64,000 nt of DNA from positions 21,137 to 85,136 of the forward strand of contig JAFUTX010000013.1 in the NCBI GenBank assembly GCA_017484065.1, read 5' to 3'. Each line of letters opens with the position of its first letter. Positions within the stretch are counted from its first letter, which is position 1. The notes below the pieces were generated by a model that was not told the origin of the DNA, did no database searches, and was given only the letters and a program-made list of their open reading frames with translations. This DNA comes from Bacilli bacterium. GTDB taxonomy: Bacteria; Bacillota_I; Bacilli_A; RF39; UBA660. This document shows positions 17,448 to 28,005 of the stretch, in pieces. The translations under genes were made by a program, and so were the position numbers.

Positions 17448-19778
17448 ATACCAATCTTTCATTATTTTATCTTTAGTATACTCATTACTTCTTTCTAATG
17501 ATTTTTGATGATAATGATTATATAGCTTTTTATCAGTAGTTAAATTAATAAGATGCTCTGCTAATAATCTTTCATTATCAGTAATATCATTAATATTATG
17601 TTCATTTATAAAACTTGGGATTAATATACCATATTCACTATCTATTATTTCACCAGAGCCACCTGGAGCATCAGTAGCAATAACTGGCGTACCACAAAAC
17701 ATTGCTTCAATCAAAGCATTAGGAAATCCTTCATAATCACTAGCTAAAACAAAAGCTTTAGCTTTATTTAGATATTTATATGGGTTAGTTGTAAATCCAC
17801 CAAATGTAACATATTTTTCTAATCTTTTTTGCTTTACTAATTCTTTTAAATTATCTAATTCTTTACCTTTACCTAATATAAGTAAATGAGCATTTTTATT
17901 CTTCTTAATTACTAAAGACATAGCTTTAATAACATGATTATGTCCTTTATGAGGAACTAATCTTGCTACTGCTACTATTAAATCTTTTTTTAATAGCTCT
18001 TTATCAAAAGGTTCTTTTGTTTTTTCTTCAATAACTTTTGGGTCACAAAAATTAGTAATTACTCTTATCTTTTTAGGATTAGCATGATAATTAACTATTT
18101 GATCATCTTTAACACTATTACTACAACATACTATAGTATTACATAATCTAATAGATATTTTATGTAATCTAGTAGGTATTTCTCCTTCTTGTTTAGTAGA
18201 TAAATGATTTCTAATAGATATAATAGTTTTATCTTTATATTTAGTAATCACATTATAAAAGTTAAATACAGTAGTATAACTAATAGATACATCAATATCA
18301 TACTTTTTCTTTATTTTTCTTAATTTTCTAATCCCTTTATAGCGATGTTTTCTACTACCCAATTCATTTATTTCAATTATTGGTACATCACTTTCATAAT
18401 CTTGATTTTCTTTACTAACTACTACTAAATAGACATTATGTTTTTTCTTTAATTCGTTAGCTAACTTAATAATTGAATGTTCTGCTCCTCCATTAGTTAA
18501 ATATCCAATTAATAGTAATATATTCTTCTTTTCTTTTCTATTGTTATTATCATTTAAAAACCCTAGTATTATCCAATAAATTGGAGCGACTAAAATAACA
18601 CTTATATTAAAGAATGCTTGAATTAAATAAGTTATAAATGCTAGATATATGCCATAATGATGACTATTTACAATATTTCTATTCTTTCTAATAGTTAATC
18701 TAATTAATAATAGATATGTTATTAAAGCAAATATACCTTCAGTAATAAATATTTGTAAATATTCATTATGAGCTTTATCAAAACATTCATATTCATCATT
18801 AATTAAATAACAGATATAAGAACCATTATTAATAAAAGAAAAATTATCTATACCAATACCTGTAAGGATATTAGCTTGTTTTAGACTATGTTCCCATACA
18901 TATACTCTACCATTGCCTAAACTTTCAATTTTCTCTTTGCTATTTATATTAGTTAAACTAGTAATATCTTTTTTTATAGTATAGGTAATTCTATTATTAA
19001 CAAAGGTATTAAATATTAAAATAATAACTATAAATATTACAGAACTAGCTAATACTTTTTTATAATTATTCTTATTTATTCTTTTAATAAATGTATAAAT
19101 TAATAATAAGATAAATGCTAATAAACAACTTTGAGTATTACCTATAACTAGGCCATACCCAAAAATAAATGTATATATTAAATACTTTATTTTTTCTTTT
19201 TTATTTAATAGCAAATTACCAAAAGAATATGATAAACACATTAAGATATAAGTTGAATAAAAATTAGGATTAGCAAATGTCCCACTAGCAAATTTATAGT
19301 GAGCACTCCAATTGTAACTACGATCATACCCAAATATATTCTCTATTCTTAATATTTGAATTGTACCAAGTATTATTTGATAGAATCCAAAGAATAATAC
19401 TAATGATAATATTTTATGTTGTTTATCTTTATCTAAAGTAGTTGATAGTAAGTATATTGAATAATAGGATAATAACATTAATAAACCTTCGAATCTACCA
19501 TTAGAACCTATTAATGCTACTGTTTTGTTATAAGCAAATACATATGATATAAGAGCAAATAATGATAAAAGAATAATTAATATATAATTAGATTTATTCT
19601 TATATATTATCTTATTTAAGATATATAGTATTAATGAAATAATACCAAATGTTATTATGCCTATAGAAATATATAAACTACTAAAATCAAATATGCATTT
19701 TAAAGTAGAAGATACATTAAAAAATATAATTAATAATACTAAAAGGTAAAAAGAAGTTGGTTTAATTATTTTTTTCAT
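17430..19778 (-). CDS. O-antigen ligase/polymerase-like membrane domain fused to GT4 glycosyltransferase
   Basis: The 782-residue protein has two parts. Residues 1-405 contain about ten hydrophobic helices and a long extracytoplasmic loop of the Wzy/WaaL kind (ENIFGYDRSYNWSAHYKFASG; GRVYVWEHSLKQ; DKAHNEYLQIF). Residues 413-782 are a GT-B fold glycosyltransferase, family GT4: GYLTNGGAEHSI, VARLVPHKGH and EGFPNALIEAMFCGTPVIA with the E-x7-E pair. The two are continuous in one frame with no internal start signal noticed. It likely both extends and polymerises or ligates a surface glycan. It is the last gene of the cluster and overlaps the preceding gene by 4 bp. Confidence 0.85.
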   Translation of the reverse strand: MKKIIKPTSFYLLVLLIIFFNVSSTLKCIFDFSSLYISIGIITFGIISLILYILNKIIYKNKSNYILIILLSLFALISYVFAYNKTVALIGSNGRFEGLLMLLSYYSIYLLSTTLDKDKQHKILSLVLFFGFYQIILGTIQILRIENIFGYDRSYNWSAHYKFASGTFANPNFYSTYILMCLSYSFGNLLLNKKEKIKYLIYTFIFGYGLVIGNTQSCLLAFILLLIYTFIKRINKNNYKKVLASSVIFIVIILIFNTFVNNRITYTIKKDITSLTNINSKEKIESLGNGRVYVWEHSLKQANILTGIGIDNFSFINNGSYICYLINDEYECFDKAHNEYLQIFITEGIFALITYLLLIRLTIRKNRNIVNSHHYGIYLAFITYLIQAFFNISVILVAPIYWIILGFLNDNNNRKEKKNILLLIGYLTNGGAEHSIIKLANELKKKHNVYLVVVSKENQDYESDVPIIEINELGSRKHRYKGIRKLRKIKKKYDIDVSISYTTVFNFYNVITKYKDKTIISIRNHLSTKQEGEIPTRLHKISIRLCNTIVCCSNSVKDDQIVNYHANPKKIRVITNFCDPKVIEEKTKEPFDKELLKKDLIVAVARLVPHKGHNHVIKAMSLVIKKNKNAHLLILGKGKELDNLKELVKQKRLEKYVTFGGFTTNPYKYLNKAKAFVLASDYEGFPNALIEAMFCGTPVIATDAPGGSGEIIDSEYGILIPSFINEHNINDITDNERLLAEHLINLTTDKKLYNHYHQKSLERSNEYTKDKIMKDWYKVIDE

Positions 19779-21385
19779 TTAAACACTCCTTTATACCAAT
19801 TTTGAAAGACATAATAATTCCATATAACTAGGGCTTTATTATAATTTGGTTCTTGTTCAAAATCATTAAACAAACTAATTAATTCATCATAGATAAATAA
19901 TCCTTGTTTATCTATAAATTCTTTAGTACTTAGTTTTCTAGCTTCACTAACAAATACATCTTTGCACCAAATATTAGTTGGTATTCCAAATCCTTTCTTT
20001 TTGTATTCTGAAAAATATTTTTCAGGAATATTATTATATAATATTTTATTAAATATATATTTACCTTTGTTATTACGATGCATTTTATTAATATTTATTT
20101 CAAATGTCTTTTTTAATATATCGATATCAAAATAAGGAGTATAATTTTTTATTCCATAATAATTAGCTAACGAAGTTGTTTTTACTTTAAATTTTTCAGT
20201 AACAGTATTTAGTAAATCAAAAAGAATTATATTCCTAACTTTACTATCTACTTTTTTTACTTTTTTACATTTACCTCTTACCCCTACTATTTTGTCAGAA
20301 AAATTAAATCTAGCTAAAATATTAACTTGCGCATATTCACTATAATTATGATATACTCTTTTTTTACATCTAATATTAACCAGTTTTTTAGATATTTGTT
20401 TAAAATGATTTATACCATAAATATTATACATACTAGAATTAGCAAACATGGCATCACAACTATCACCAGTAATAATAAAATCATTTTTATCTTTTATATG
20501 ACTAAATAGATAAGTACTTGGTAATATTGATGGATCAGCAAATGGTTCATCATAAACCTCTCTTATGATATTCATAAGTCCTACTAAATCTTTCTTCTTT
20601 ACTTCATAACTTTTATTACTTACCCCAATATATTTAGCTATTCTTTTAGAATATACAGATTCTTTATTCCCATCTTCAAAGTTAGCAGTATAAGTATTTA
20701 CATTATTATATAAATCTTTTGATAATTTAGTAAGAAGAGAAGAATCGGTACCACTACTTAAAAATACCCCAATATTACTATTTTTATTACCTATCTTCTT
20801 TAAAGAATTAGTAAAAAGATTAGTAAATTCTTCTATTAAAGTATCATCATCAGTATTTAACTTTTTATTATTTTCTTTAAAAAACTTATATAAATCAAAA
20901 TAAATATTTTCTTCTAAATTGTTATTAGAATACTTAATATATGAACCTTTCTTTACTTTAAAAGTATTTTTAAATATGGTATATGGTTCATAAATATATG
21001 TATATCCTAAAAAGTTACTTAATACTTGTTTATCTATCTCCTTTGTAAAGTTCTTGCTATTAATTATTTGCCTTAATGATGTAGAGAATATTAATTCATT
21101 ATCATTATAATAATAATATAAGAAAGTTGTACCAAGTTTATCTTTAATTAAATATAATTCATCTTTATCTTTATCATATATAACTATAGCAAAATTACCA
21201 TCCAATTCTTTAATAAACTCTATTCCTTTAGTAATATAAGAATCTCTAATATATTCTTCTATATTACTATTTACATTAAATATAGTACCTTTAATATATA
21301 CAAATAGATTATTATAATTTACTTTTCTATTATTAACTTTAATTATTTTATTATTTAAATTAAAATTACCTAGTATATCTTTCAT
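19775..21385 (-). CDS. Asparagine synthetase-like amide ligase, no glutaminase Cys (copy 1)
   Basis: The 536-residue protein has AsnB architecture: an N-terminal Ntn-type glutaminase-like domain (residues 1-170) and a C-terminal ATP-pyrophosphatase domain with the PP-loop SSGTDSSLL near residue 210 and ITGDSCDAMF. Residue 2 is Lys, so the catalytic Cys of glutamine-hydrolysing enzymes is missing. The same loss is known in beta-lactam synthetases and lasso cyclases. In this glycan cluster it may form an amide on a sugar or peptide substituent. Conversion of Asp to Asn with free ammonia is an alternative. A second copy precedes it. Confidence 0.8.
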   Translation of the reverse strand: MKDILGNFNLNNKIIKVNNRKVNYNNLFVYIKGTIFNVNSNIEEYIRDSYITKGIEFIKELDGNFAIVIYDKDKDELYLIKDKLGTTFLYYYYNDNELIFSTSLRQIINSKNFTKEIDKQVLSNFLGYTYIYEPYTIFKNTFKVKKGSYIKYSNNNLEENIYFDLYKFFKENNKKLNTDDDTLIEEFTNLFTNSLKKIGNKNSNIGVFLSSGTDSSLLTKLSKDLYNNVNTYTANFEDGNKESVYSKRIAKYIGVSNKSYEVKKKDLVGLMNIIREVYDEPFADPSILPSTYLFSHIKDKNDFIITGDSCDAMFANSSMYNIYGINHFKQISKKLVNIRCKKRVYHNYSEYAQVNILARFNFSDKIVGVRGKCKKVKKVDSKVRNIILFDLLNTVTEKFKVKTTSLANYYGIKNYTPYFDIDILKKTFEININKMHRNNKGKYIFNKILYNNIPEKYFSEYKKKGFGIPTNIWCKDVFVSEARKLSTKEFIDKQGLFIYDELISLFNDFEQEPNYNKALVIWNYYVFQNWYKGVFK

Positions 21386-21393
21386 TTCATCAC

Positions 21394-22944
21394 CTACAAC
21401 ATATACTTACTATACCATAATTGAAAAATATAGTAAGAAAATAAAATATATAATTCATTATTATTTAATAAGTCATTCTTTAAATTATTTATATATGTAT
21501 TTACTATATCATATTTAAATATATTTTGTTTTTCTAAGAACTCTTTAGTAGAAAGTTTTTCAATATCACTTAAAAATATATCGTTTAACCACTCTTTTAA
21601 AGGAATACCAAATCCTTTTTTAGTCGCATCAAATTCTTCTTTATCTATATACTTATATAATACATTTTTAATGATATATTTCTTTTCTTTTTTATAATAT
21701 TTATATTTTTGATTAATTTTTAAAGAATAATCTAATACATTTATATCACAAAATGGATGAGCTATATTATTATCATAATACATAGCTGGCAAGCTAACTT
21801 TAGGTAGTAATCTATTAGATAAAAAACACTTAATATCATATAACATATAACATAAACGTTTATTATATTTTAAATGACGATATTTATCATAATATTCCGG
21901 TTCAATTCCCATAAATTGTTTAACATAATATAACTTAGGATTATAAGGCGTATAGGTTTTATCCTTCTTTAGTAAGCGATACATAAAGCTAAAATATTTA
22001 TGATGATATAAATTAGAACCGCAAAACATCTGGTCTGAGCCATCCCCACTTAAAATGATATCACTATCATTAACTTTAGAATTTAAAAATGTCATCGGAA
22101 TAATTGAATAATCTGATAGAGGTTCACTATATATATCAACTATCTTTTCTACTACATTTTTAACATCTTCTTTTGTAAAATAAAATGTATGATGATTAGT
22201 ATTTAAATATTTACTAAATTTTTCCGCATGAGTAGATTCATCTTTACTACTATCTTTGTATCCTATTGTATAAGTATTTACAATTTGGTCATCCAATTTG
22301 TATTTCATAACTATGCTAGTAATTAATGTTGAATCTACTCCACTAGAGAAGTATATTCCTATGTTTTTTTTACCTTTTATTCTTAGTTTAGTAGCATCTA
22401 TTAAACTATCCTCTACTACTTTTTCACATTCATTATAATCTCTTGTAGTATTTTTATTATTTTTAAATTCTTCTATTAAATCGTAATACCTATAACTCTT
22501 ATTATTAACTAAATAACAACCACTTTCTATTTTTTTTACTTCATTAAAAATAGTTAATGGTTCATTTATATAATTATAGTTTAAATAATTAGCTACTGTT
22601 TGTTTATTAATAGTTAATTTATCTTTATAATTATTAATAAAATAATTTAAAGAATTAGATACAATTAATTTATTGTCTATATTCGAATAATATAATAATT
22701 TAGATCCTAATCTATCTCTAACACATATTAACTTATTCTTATATACCATGATAATAAAATATTCGCCATTCAATTTATCAAATAATGATGTTCCATATTT
22801 TTCATATAAATTAATTAAATCATCTTTATTATAATTATAAATATTACCATAGCAATAACAATAATTATCTTTATATTTAACTAACTTTTTATTAATATAT
22901 ACATTTATATTCTTTTTATCTTTAATAGCTGTTATATCAATCAT
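21394..22944 (-). CDS. Asparagine synthetase-like amide ligase, no glutaminase Cys (copy 2)
   Basis: This 516-residue paralog of the next gene has an N-terminal glutaminase-like domain with KLNGEYFIIMVYKN and RDRLGSKLLYYS, and a synthetase domain with SSGVDSTLI (near residue 205) and LSGDGSDQMFCG. Position 2 is Ile, so it too lacks the nucleophilic Cys. It overlaps or abuts its neighbours (3 and 9 nt gaps), leaving no room for a separate peptide precursor gene. The pair is diverged, which suggests two different acceptors rather than a recent duplication. Confidence 0.8.
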   Translation of the reverse strand: MIDITAIKDKKNINVYINKKLVKYKDNYCYCYGNIYNYNKDDLINLYEKYGTSLFDKLNGEYFIIMVYKNKLICVRDRLGSKLLYYSNIDNKLIVSNSLNYFINNYKDKLTINKQTVANYLNYNYINEPLTIFNEVKKIESGCYLVNNKSYRYYDLIEEFKNNKNTTRDYNECEKVVEDSLIDATKLRIKGKKNIGIYFSSGVDSTLITSIVMKYKLDDQIVNTYTIGYKDSSKDESTHAEKFSKYLNTNHHTFYFTKEDVKNVVEKIVDIYSEPLSDYSIIPMTFLNSKVNDSDIILSGDGSDQMFCGSNLYHHKYFSFMYRLLKKDKTYTPYNPKLYYVKQFMGIEPEYYDKYRHLKYNKRLCYMLYDIKCFLSNRLLPKVSLPAMYYDNNIAHPFCDINVLDYSLKINQKYKYYKKEKKYIIKNVLYKYIDKEEFDATKKGFGIPLKEWLNDIFLSDIEKLSTKEFLEKQNIFKYDIVNTYINNLKNDLLNNNELYILFSYYIFQLWYSKYML

Positions 22945-22946
22945 TA

Positions 22947-24587
22947 TTATACCTCTTTTATTTTATGATTAGCTATAGTATATATATGATCAGCATTTTT
23001 GGTTAAATCCATATCATGTGTAATCATTATAATTGTATAATCCTTTTTTAAAGTATTAATTAAATCAATTATTATTTGTTTATTATACTGATCAATATTA
23101 TTTGTTATTTCATCAAATAATATAACCTTAGTATCAGAAAGTAATACTCTAGCTATAGCAAGTCTTTGCTTTTCTCCTCCACTTAGTAATCTACCATCTG
23201 TTCCAACAATAGTATCATAACCATCTTCTAATGATTCAATCTTTTCTTTTAACCCTACTAATTCACATACTTTTTTAATCTTTTCAAAATCTTCATTTAT
23301 TATGCTTAAGTTTTCTTTAATACTCATATTAAAAACATATGGTTGTTGTGTAACTAATGAAATATTAGTTCTAATACTTTCTTCTGATAAAGTATTAATA
23401 TCTATATTATCGAGTAATATTTTACCTTTATTCGGTGTATACATTTTAGTAATTAAGTTAAATATAGTAGTTTTACCTGTTCCATTGGGACCAGTAATAA
23501 TATTAAATGTATTAGGTTTTATTTTAAAAGAAATATCTTTTAATAAAATTTCATCGTTATAACCAAAAGATATATTTTTAAATTCAATGTTCCCTTTATA
23601 ATTATTTAATGATTTTACCCCAAATTCTTCACTATTAGTTTCTAATATACTAAATATTCGATCACAGGAAATATTAAAATATGATAAATACTTAATTAAA
23701 GAAGACAACTTATTAGAAAAATTAAATACTGTACTTTTATACATAAATATTATAATAAATTTAGATTTTTCCATTAAACCAGCTTTTATTAAAAAGATAC
23801 TTATTATTATCATTAAGCCATAAAATACCGATTCTAAGAAATGACATATTTTATCTCCTACTTCTAAATAATAATTACTTTTAAATTCATATGTTTCTTC
23901 CTCAGTAAAATTATTAACATTTTTATTTTCAAAGTTACTCTTTAATTTTAAAACTTTAACATCTTTTGCTCCTCTAATAATTTCACCCATAAAAGCAGCA
24001 TTTTGATCTTTTATTTCAATATTTTTAGTTAAATATACATTACTCTTTTTAATAAAATGATATCTTATAAATACTATTATAGTATTAGCTATAATATAAT
24101 AAATACCAATTATATAATTTAAATATAATATATATACTAATGTAATTATATTACTAATAGCTGCAAGTAAACTATCTTTAGTATTATTTAAAAAAGAAAC
24201 TATATTCTTACTATCTTTATTTAATTTACCAAGTAGTGCTCCTTTAGTATTTTTATCAAAATAAGACATGTTTAAATTAAGTATCTTTTTTAATACTTTA
24301 TGTTTTATATTTAATGTTACATTTTTCTTCAAGTTTAAAAACATTTTACTTGATTTTAAATTTAATACTGTATTTAATATTTGAAGGAAACCTCCAACTA
24401 GTGCAATTATTAAAGTTACCTTAAAACTAGATGATAATATTTTATTAATTAAATTACCATTTACACTTGGTATTACATTAATAAGTATATTTATTACAAC
24501 CCCCATCATAAATATTAGTATTATATCTTTCCAACAATTATCAAAAAAGTATTTTGTTTTTCTTAAATTAGTTATTGTTTTCTTCAT
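22947..24587 (-). CDS. ABC transporter, fused permease and ATPase
   Basis: The 546-residue half-transporter has an exporter-type six-helix membrane domain (residues 1-310) and an ATPase domain with Walker A GPNGTGKTT (near residue 360), signature LLSGGEKQRLA and Walker B VILFDEITNNID. The switch His is in IIMITHDMD. It resembles lipid, glycan or peptide exporters of the MsbA type and would act as a dimer. Its place between the amide ligases and the glycosyltransferases suggests export of the cluster product or its lipid-linked intermediate. Confidence 0.88.
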   Translation of the reverse strand: MKKTITNLRKTKYFFDNCWKDIILIFMMGVVINILINVIPSVNGNLINKILSSSFKVTLIIALVGGFLQILNTVLNLKSSKMFLNLKKNVTLNIKHKVLKKILNLNMSYFDKNTKGALLGKLNKDSKNIVSFLNNTKDSLLAAISNIITLVYILYLNYIIGIYYIIANTIIVFIRYHFIKKSNVYLTKNIEIKDQNAAFMGEIIRGAKDVKVLKLKSNFENKNVNNFTEEETYEFKSNYYLEVGDKICHFLESVFYGLMIIISIFLIKAGLMEKSKFIIIFMYKSTVFNFSNKLSSLIKYLSYFNISCDRIFSILETNSEEFGVKSLNNYKGNIEFKNISFGYNDEILLKDISFKIKPNTFNIITGPNGTGKTTIFNLITKMYTPNKGKILLDNIDINTLSEESIRTNISLVTQQPYVFNMSIKENLSIINEDFEKIKKVCELVGLKEKIESLEDGYDTIVGTDGRLLSGGEKQRLAIARVLLSDTKVILFDEITNNIDQYNKQIIIDLINTLKKDYTIIMITHDMDLTKNADHIYTIANHKIKEV

Positions 24588-25701
24588 TTAATAATTCCTC
24601 ATAAATCTTTGTATATTCAGGTAGTATATTATTTATTTCATATTTATCTACTAACCCTTTATTATTTGTTCCTAATTTATTTGATAATGCTTTATTACTT
24701 TTTAACTCTTCGATTGTATTAATTAAATACTTGTCATCATTAATAGGAACAATTATTCCATTATAATTATTTTTAATTAAATCTCTATTACCTCTACAAT
24801 CAGTTACAACAATTGTTTTTTGCTTAGCCATTGCTTCCATTATATTAAGTGGCAACCCCTCTTGGCGACTTACTGATAATACTAAATCAGATATATCTAA
24901 TAGCTTTGAAACATCAGATCTAAATCCTAGTATTTTAATACTATTATTTAGATTTAATTTCTCAATCATATTATCAATCTTTTTATTTAGGATGTCTCCT
25001 CCAACTAATAAGACTTTAATATTATCTAAATTCATTTTAGAAAGTGCCTTAACTAAATATTCTTGTCTTTTTCTTTTAGATATTTCAGCAATATAAATAA
25101 TTACATAATCTTTATTATTAATACCTAATTGTTTTCTTACAGTTTTCTTTTGATTTATATTTAACGTATTATTAAATCTATCTTGATGATAACCTATACC
25201 ATTAATTAATCTAGTATCTATTTTAAAATGTTTCTTACTAAATTGATAATCTTCATTATTTATAGTAACTAATATATCAGTGTATTTAGATAAATACTTT
25301 TCAATAGGATAATACAGTATATAATTAATAATTGGAGCACCTTTAAAGAAATGAAAGCCATGAGCAGTATATAATATTTTAACTAAATTTTTCTTCTTCA
25401 TTTTTTTAGCAGCGAAACGAGTAATAACCGCTCCCATTGGAGTACTAGTAGAAATAAAATCATATTGTTCTTCTCTAATTACTTTTTTTAATTTAGTTAT
25501 AGCTTTAATATTGTCTAACTTAAAAGGAGTACGATGAATTGGAATAGATATTTTTTTGTCACAATTAGGCCATATCTTGTTTGTATTAGTTGCAACATGA
25601 ACAATATACCCTTGTTTTTTTAAATAAGCAATATATGGTAAATAACATAGTTCAATATGCATATCCGTATTAGCAACAAATAATATCTTCTTTTGTTTCA
25701 T
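24568..25701 (-). CDS. Glycosyltransferase family 4 (EpsD-like)
   Basis: The 377-residue GT-B enzyme opens with KKILFVANTDMHIELCYLPY, as in EpsD/capsular GT4 enzymes, with TSTPMGAVITRFAAKK in the N-terminal Rossmann half. In the C-terminal half, VSRQEGLPLNIMEAMA contains the nucleotide-sugar binding E-x7-E. The 3' end overlaps the ABC transporter gene by 20 bp. Sugar donor and acceptor cannot be read from sequence. Confidence 0.85.
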   Translation of the reverse strand: MKQKKILFVANTDMHIELCYLPYIAYLKKQGYIVHVATNTNKIWPNCDKKISIPIHRTPFKLDNIKAITKLKKVIREEQYDFISTSTPMGAVITRFAAKKMKKKNLVKILYTAHGFHFFKGAPIINYILYYPIEKYLSKYTDILVTINNEDYQFSKKHFKIDTRLINGIGYHQDRFNNTLNINQKKTVRKQLGINNKDYVIIYIAEISKRKRQEYLVKALSKMNLDNIKVLLVGGDILNKKIDNMIEKLNLNNSIKILGFRSDVSKLLDISDLVLSVSRQEGLPLNIMEAMAKQKTIVVTDCRGNRDLIKNNYNGIIVPINDDKYLINTIEELKSNKALSNKLGTNNKGLVDKYEINNILPEYTKIYEELLNEENNN

Positions 25702-25726
25702 ACTACCTATTCTCCTTCATACATTA

Positions 25727-26878
25727 TTATATAATATCTTCCCACATTTTTAAAACTTTTTCTTTACTATAATCCGTAGCACGCTTTCTTGACTTCTTTT
25801 TATACTTATTATATAAATTTTTATCTTTCAAAAGCAATATGATTGCTTCAGCAATTATTTTTTCTTCTTTTGTTAATTCATCACTAGCAGAATACATAAC
25901 TCTATTACAAGGCGGAATCAGTATTCCGTATTCTCCTAAGTGAATATCAATACTATCATTACTTTTAGAAACTAGTATTTCTTTCGAACCACCTGGAGAG
26001 TTTGTTGCAATACAAGGCACTTCACAAGAAAGTGCTTCTAATAAGACATTAGGCATGCCTTCGTAAAAAGAGTTTAAAATAAATATTTGAGAGTTATAAA
26101 TATAAGGATATATATTATTCATATGTTCAAGAATAAAAATATTCTTTTCTAGATTTAAATCTTTAACTAGACTTTGATAATACTCTTTAAGTTTACCTCT
26201 ACCAACCAATATAAGATGAGCTTCATTATCATATTCTACAACCTTTTTAAAAGCTCTTATTAAGTGCCATTGACCTTTTTGAAAAGAGTATCTACCGGGA
26301 CAAATAATAGTTTTATTATTAAATATCTTTTGATATTTAATAGGTATTTTCTTAACTTTTTGTTTATCAATATAATCTAAATCGCAGAAATTAGGAATTA
26401 CTATATTTTTATTAATATTCGAATTAAAATTATCTATTTGATCTTGCATAACATCTTCTGAAACATTAACTATTAAATCTACTCTTTTTATTATTCTTTT
26501 ATATAACTTTAATAATTTTTTTGAATATATTTCATTATTAGCAGAAATGTAATTACGAACAGAAACAATCACTTTATCATGATATTTAGATAAATAATTA
26601 AATATATTATATTTAAGCATAAAACTTATTGATGTATCTATTTTTAGTTCTTTTTTTAGTTTTCTTAATTTATAAATACCAATTAATCCTTTTTTACAAT
26701 AAACTAATTCAGATATTTCAACAATATTTACTTGAGGGTTATAATCACGCTTAGTAGCATCTCTTAAGACTAAAGTTATATTATATTTATCTTTTAAATT
26801 CTCACATAGATTATTAACTACTCGCTCTGCTCCACCTGTTCTCAAATCTCCAATTATAAATAGTATATTTTTTTTCAT
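25727..26878 (-). CDS. Glycosyltransferase family 4
   Basis: The 383-residue GT4 enzyme has GDLRTGGAERVV at the N-terminus, CPGRYSFQKGQWHLIRAF in the hinge, and EGMPNVLLEALSCEVPCIATNSPGGSKEI in the donor-binding half. The sequence is close in style to the GT4 half of the fusion at 17430 (both carry the GG-AE and APGGSGEI-type motifs). It is a member of the same leftward operon, with a 13-bp gap to the following glycosyltransferase. Confidence 0.87.
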   Translation of the reverse strand: MKKNILFIIGDLRTGGAERVVNNLCENLKDKYNITLVLRDATKRDYNPQVNIVEISELVYCKKGLIGIYKLRKLKKELKIDTSISFMLKYNIFNYLSKYHDKVIVSVRNYISANNEIYSKKLLKLYKRIIKRVDLIVNVSEDVMQDQIDNFNSNINKNIVIPNFCDLDYIDKQKVKKIPIKYQKIFNNKTIICPGRYSFQKGQWHLIRAFKKVVEYDNEAHLILVGRGKLKEYYQSLVKDLNLEKNIFILEHMNNIYPYIYNSQIFILNSFYEGMPNVLLEALSCEVPCIATNSPGGSKEILVSKSNDSIDIHLGEYGILIPPCNRVMYSASDELTKEEKIIAEAIILLLKDKNLYNKYKKKSRKRATDYSKEKVLKMWEDII

Positions 26879-26891
26879 TTAAATCACCTAA

Positions 26892-27920
26892 TTATTTAAA
26901 AATATCATTCCACTTTTGATACACTTCATCACTATTAAATAGTTTCTTAGTTACATATGAATTAGACTTTAATACTTCTTCTATTTTATCTTTTAACTTT
27001 ATTGGATTATTACATTCAACTATATATTTATTATCTAATAATTCCTCTATTACTTCAGTTGATCTAGTAGATACTACCGGAATATTTAAAGCTAACGATT
27101 CTAAGATAGTATTAGGCATACCCTCATAATTAGAAGATAAAACAAATAATGAAGCATTACTAATCTTATCATATATTTCTTTTTCATTTGTAATAATAGA
27201 TACTCTTTTTTGTAAATTATTCTTCTTTATATATTTATCTAATTTTTTCTTATATTTACCATTTCCATATATTTCTAAATGGTAATCTTTATCATTTAAC
27301 ATTTTAAAGGCTTTTAATAAAAGCATTTGGTTTTTTTGTTTACATAATCTTCCAGCATTAACTATTTTCTTTTCTTTTTTATTACTTCTAACTTTTATTT
27401 TATTAATAGGATTTGGTATAATTTCTACCTTTTTAGATAAATACTTTGGTAAATACTTTTTATAACTCTTGCTTTGTATTACAATTTTATCAGCCATTTT
27501 ATAATAATGATTTCTTAAGAATTTTAAAAATCTAAATTCTTTAGTAGGATGATTACGTATAGATACTATAAATTTAATATCAGGATACTTTTTTCTTAGT
27601 TTTAATAATCTAATAGTTGGTTCTGGTAAAAATGCAACTATGCACTTTGGCCTTTCTTTAGCTATTATCTCTTTTAATCTTTTAGTTCTATATCTACTTA
27701 TTTTAGTTATAATCTTTTTATATATTTTTTCATCTAGTTTATTTTTATTATCAAGATTTAGATATTTAATTCTTTTATCTAATTTATAATTGCTTTTACT
27801 ATTATGATTAGTAACTAATAGAACATCATTAGAATTAATAAAATAATTAGCTAACTCGCTAATAACTTTTTCTGCTCCCCCGCTAGTCATTCCCATAGTA
27901 TAAAACATTATTTTTTTCAT
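26892..27920 (-). CDS. Glycosyltransferase family 4
   Basis: The 342-residue GT4 enzyme shows MGMTSGGAEKVISELA at the N-terminus, NAGRLCKQKNQMLLLKAF in the middle and SNYEGMPNTILESLALNIPVVS for donor binding. It is the first gene of the glycan cluster in the direction of transcription. About 70 bp separate it from the diguanylate cyclase gene, with a hairpin in between. Confidence 0.87.
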   Translation of the reverse strand: MKKIMFYTMGMTSGGAEKVISELANYFINSNDVLLVTNHNSKSNYKLDKRIKYLNLDNKNKLDEKIYKKIITKISRYRTKRLKEIIAKERPKCIVAFLPEPTIRLLKLRKKYPDIKFIVSIRNHPTKEFRFLKFLRNHYYKMADKIVIQSKSYKKYLPKYLSKKVEIIPNPINKIKVRSNKKEKKIVNAGRLCKQKNQMLLLKAFKMLNDKDYHLEIYGNGKYKKKLDKYIKKNNLQKRVSIITNEKEIYDKISNASLFVLSSNYEGMPNTILESLALNIPVVSTRSTEVIEELLDNKYIVECNNPIKLKDKIEEVLKSNSYVTKKLFNSDEVYQKWNDIFK

Positions 27921-27976
27921 TGTAATACATCCTCAATATCTATCTTATCAAATATATAGAAAAAGGACAAACAATA

Positions 27977-28005
27977 AATACCATAATAACTACTTATTAT
28001 GGTAT
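27977..28005 (-). terminator. Hairpin at the 3' end of the diguanylate cyclase gene
   Basis: AATACCATAATAA pairs with TTATTATGGTATT (13 bp, 4-nt loop). It overlaps the stop codon of the gene at 27990. The T run is strong on the plus strand and weak on the minus strand (TTTATT), so termination of the minus-strand gene is probable but not certain. Confidence 0.6.

Noticed and set aside
19775..24587. A lasso peptide biosynthesis cluster (two cyclase-like genes plus ABC transporter)
   Set aside because: No B1/B2 leader-binding or protease genes are seen, and the gaps between genes (9 bp or less, or overlaps) leave no room for a precursor peptide.
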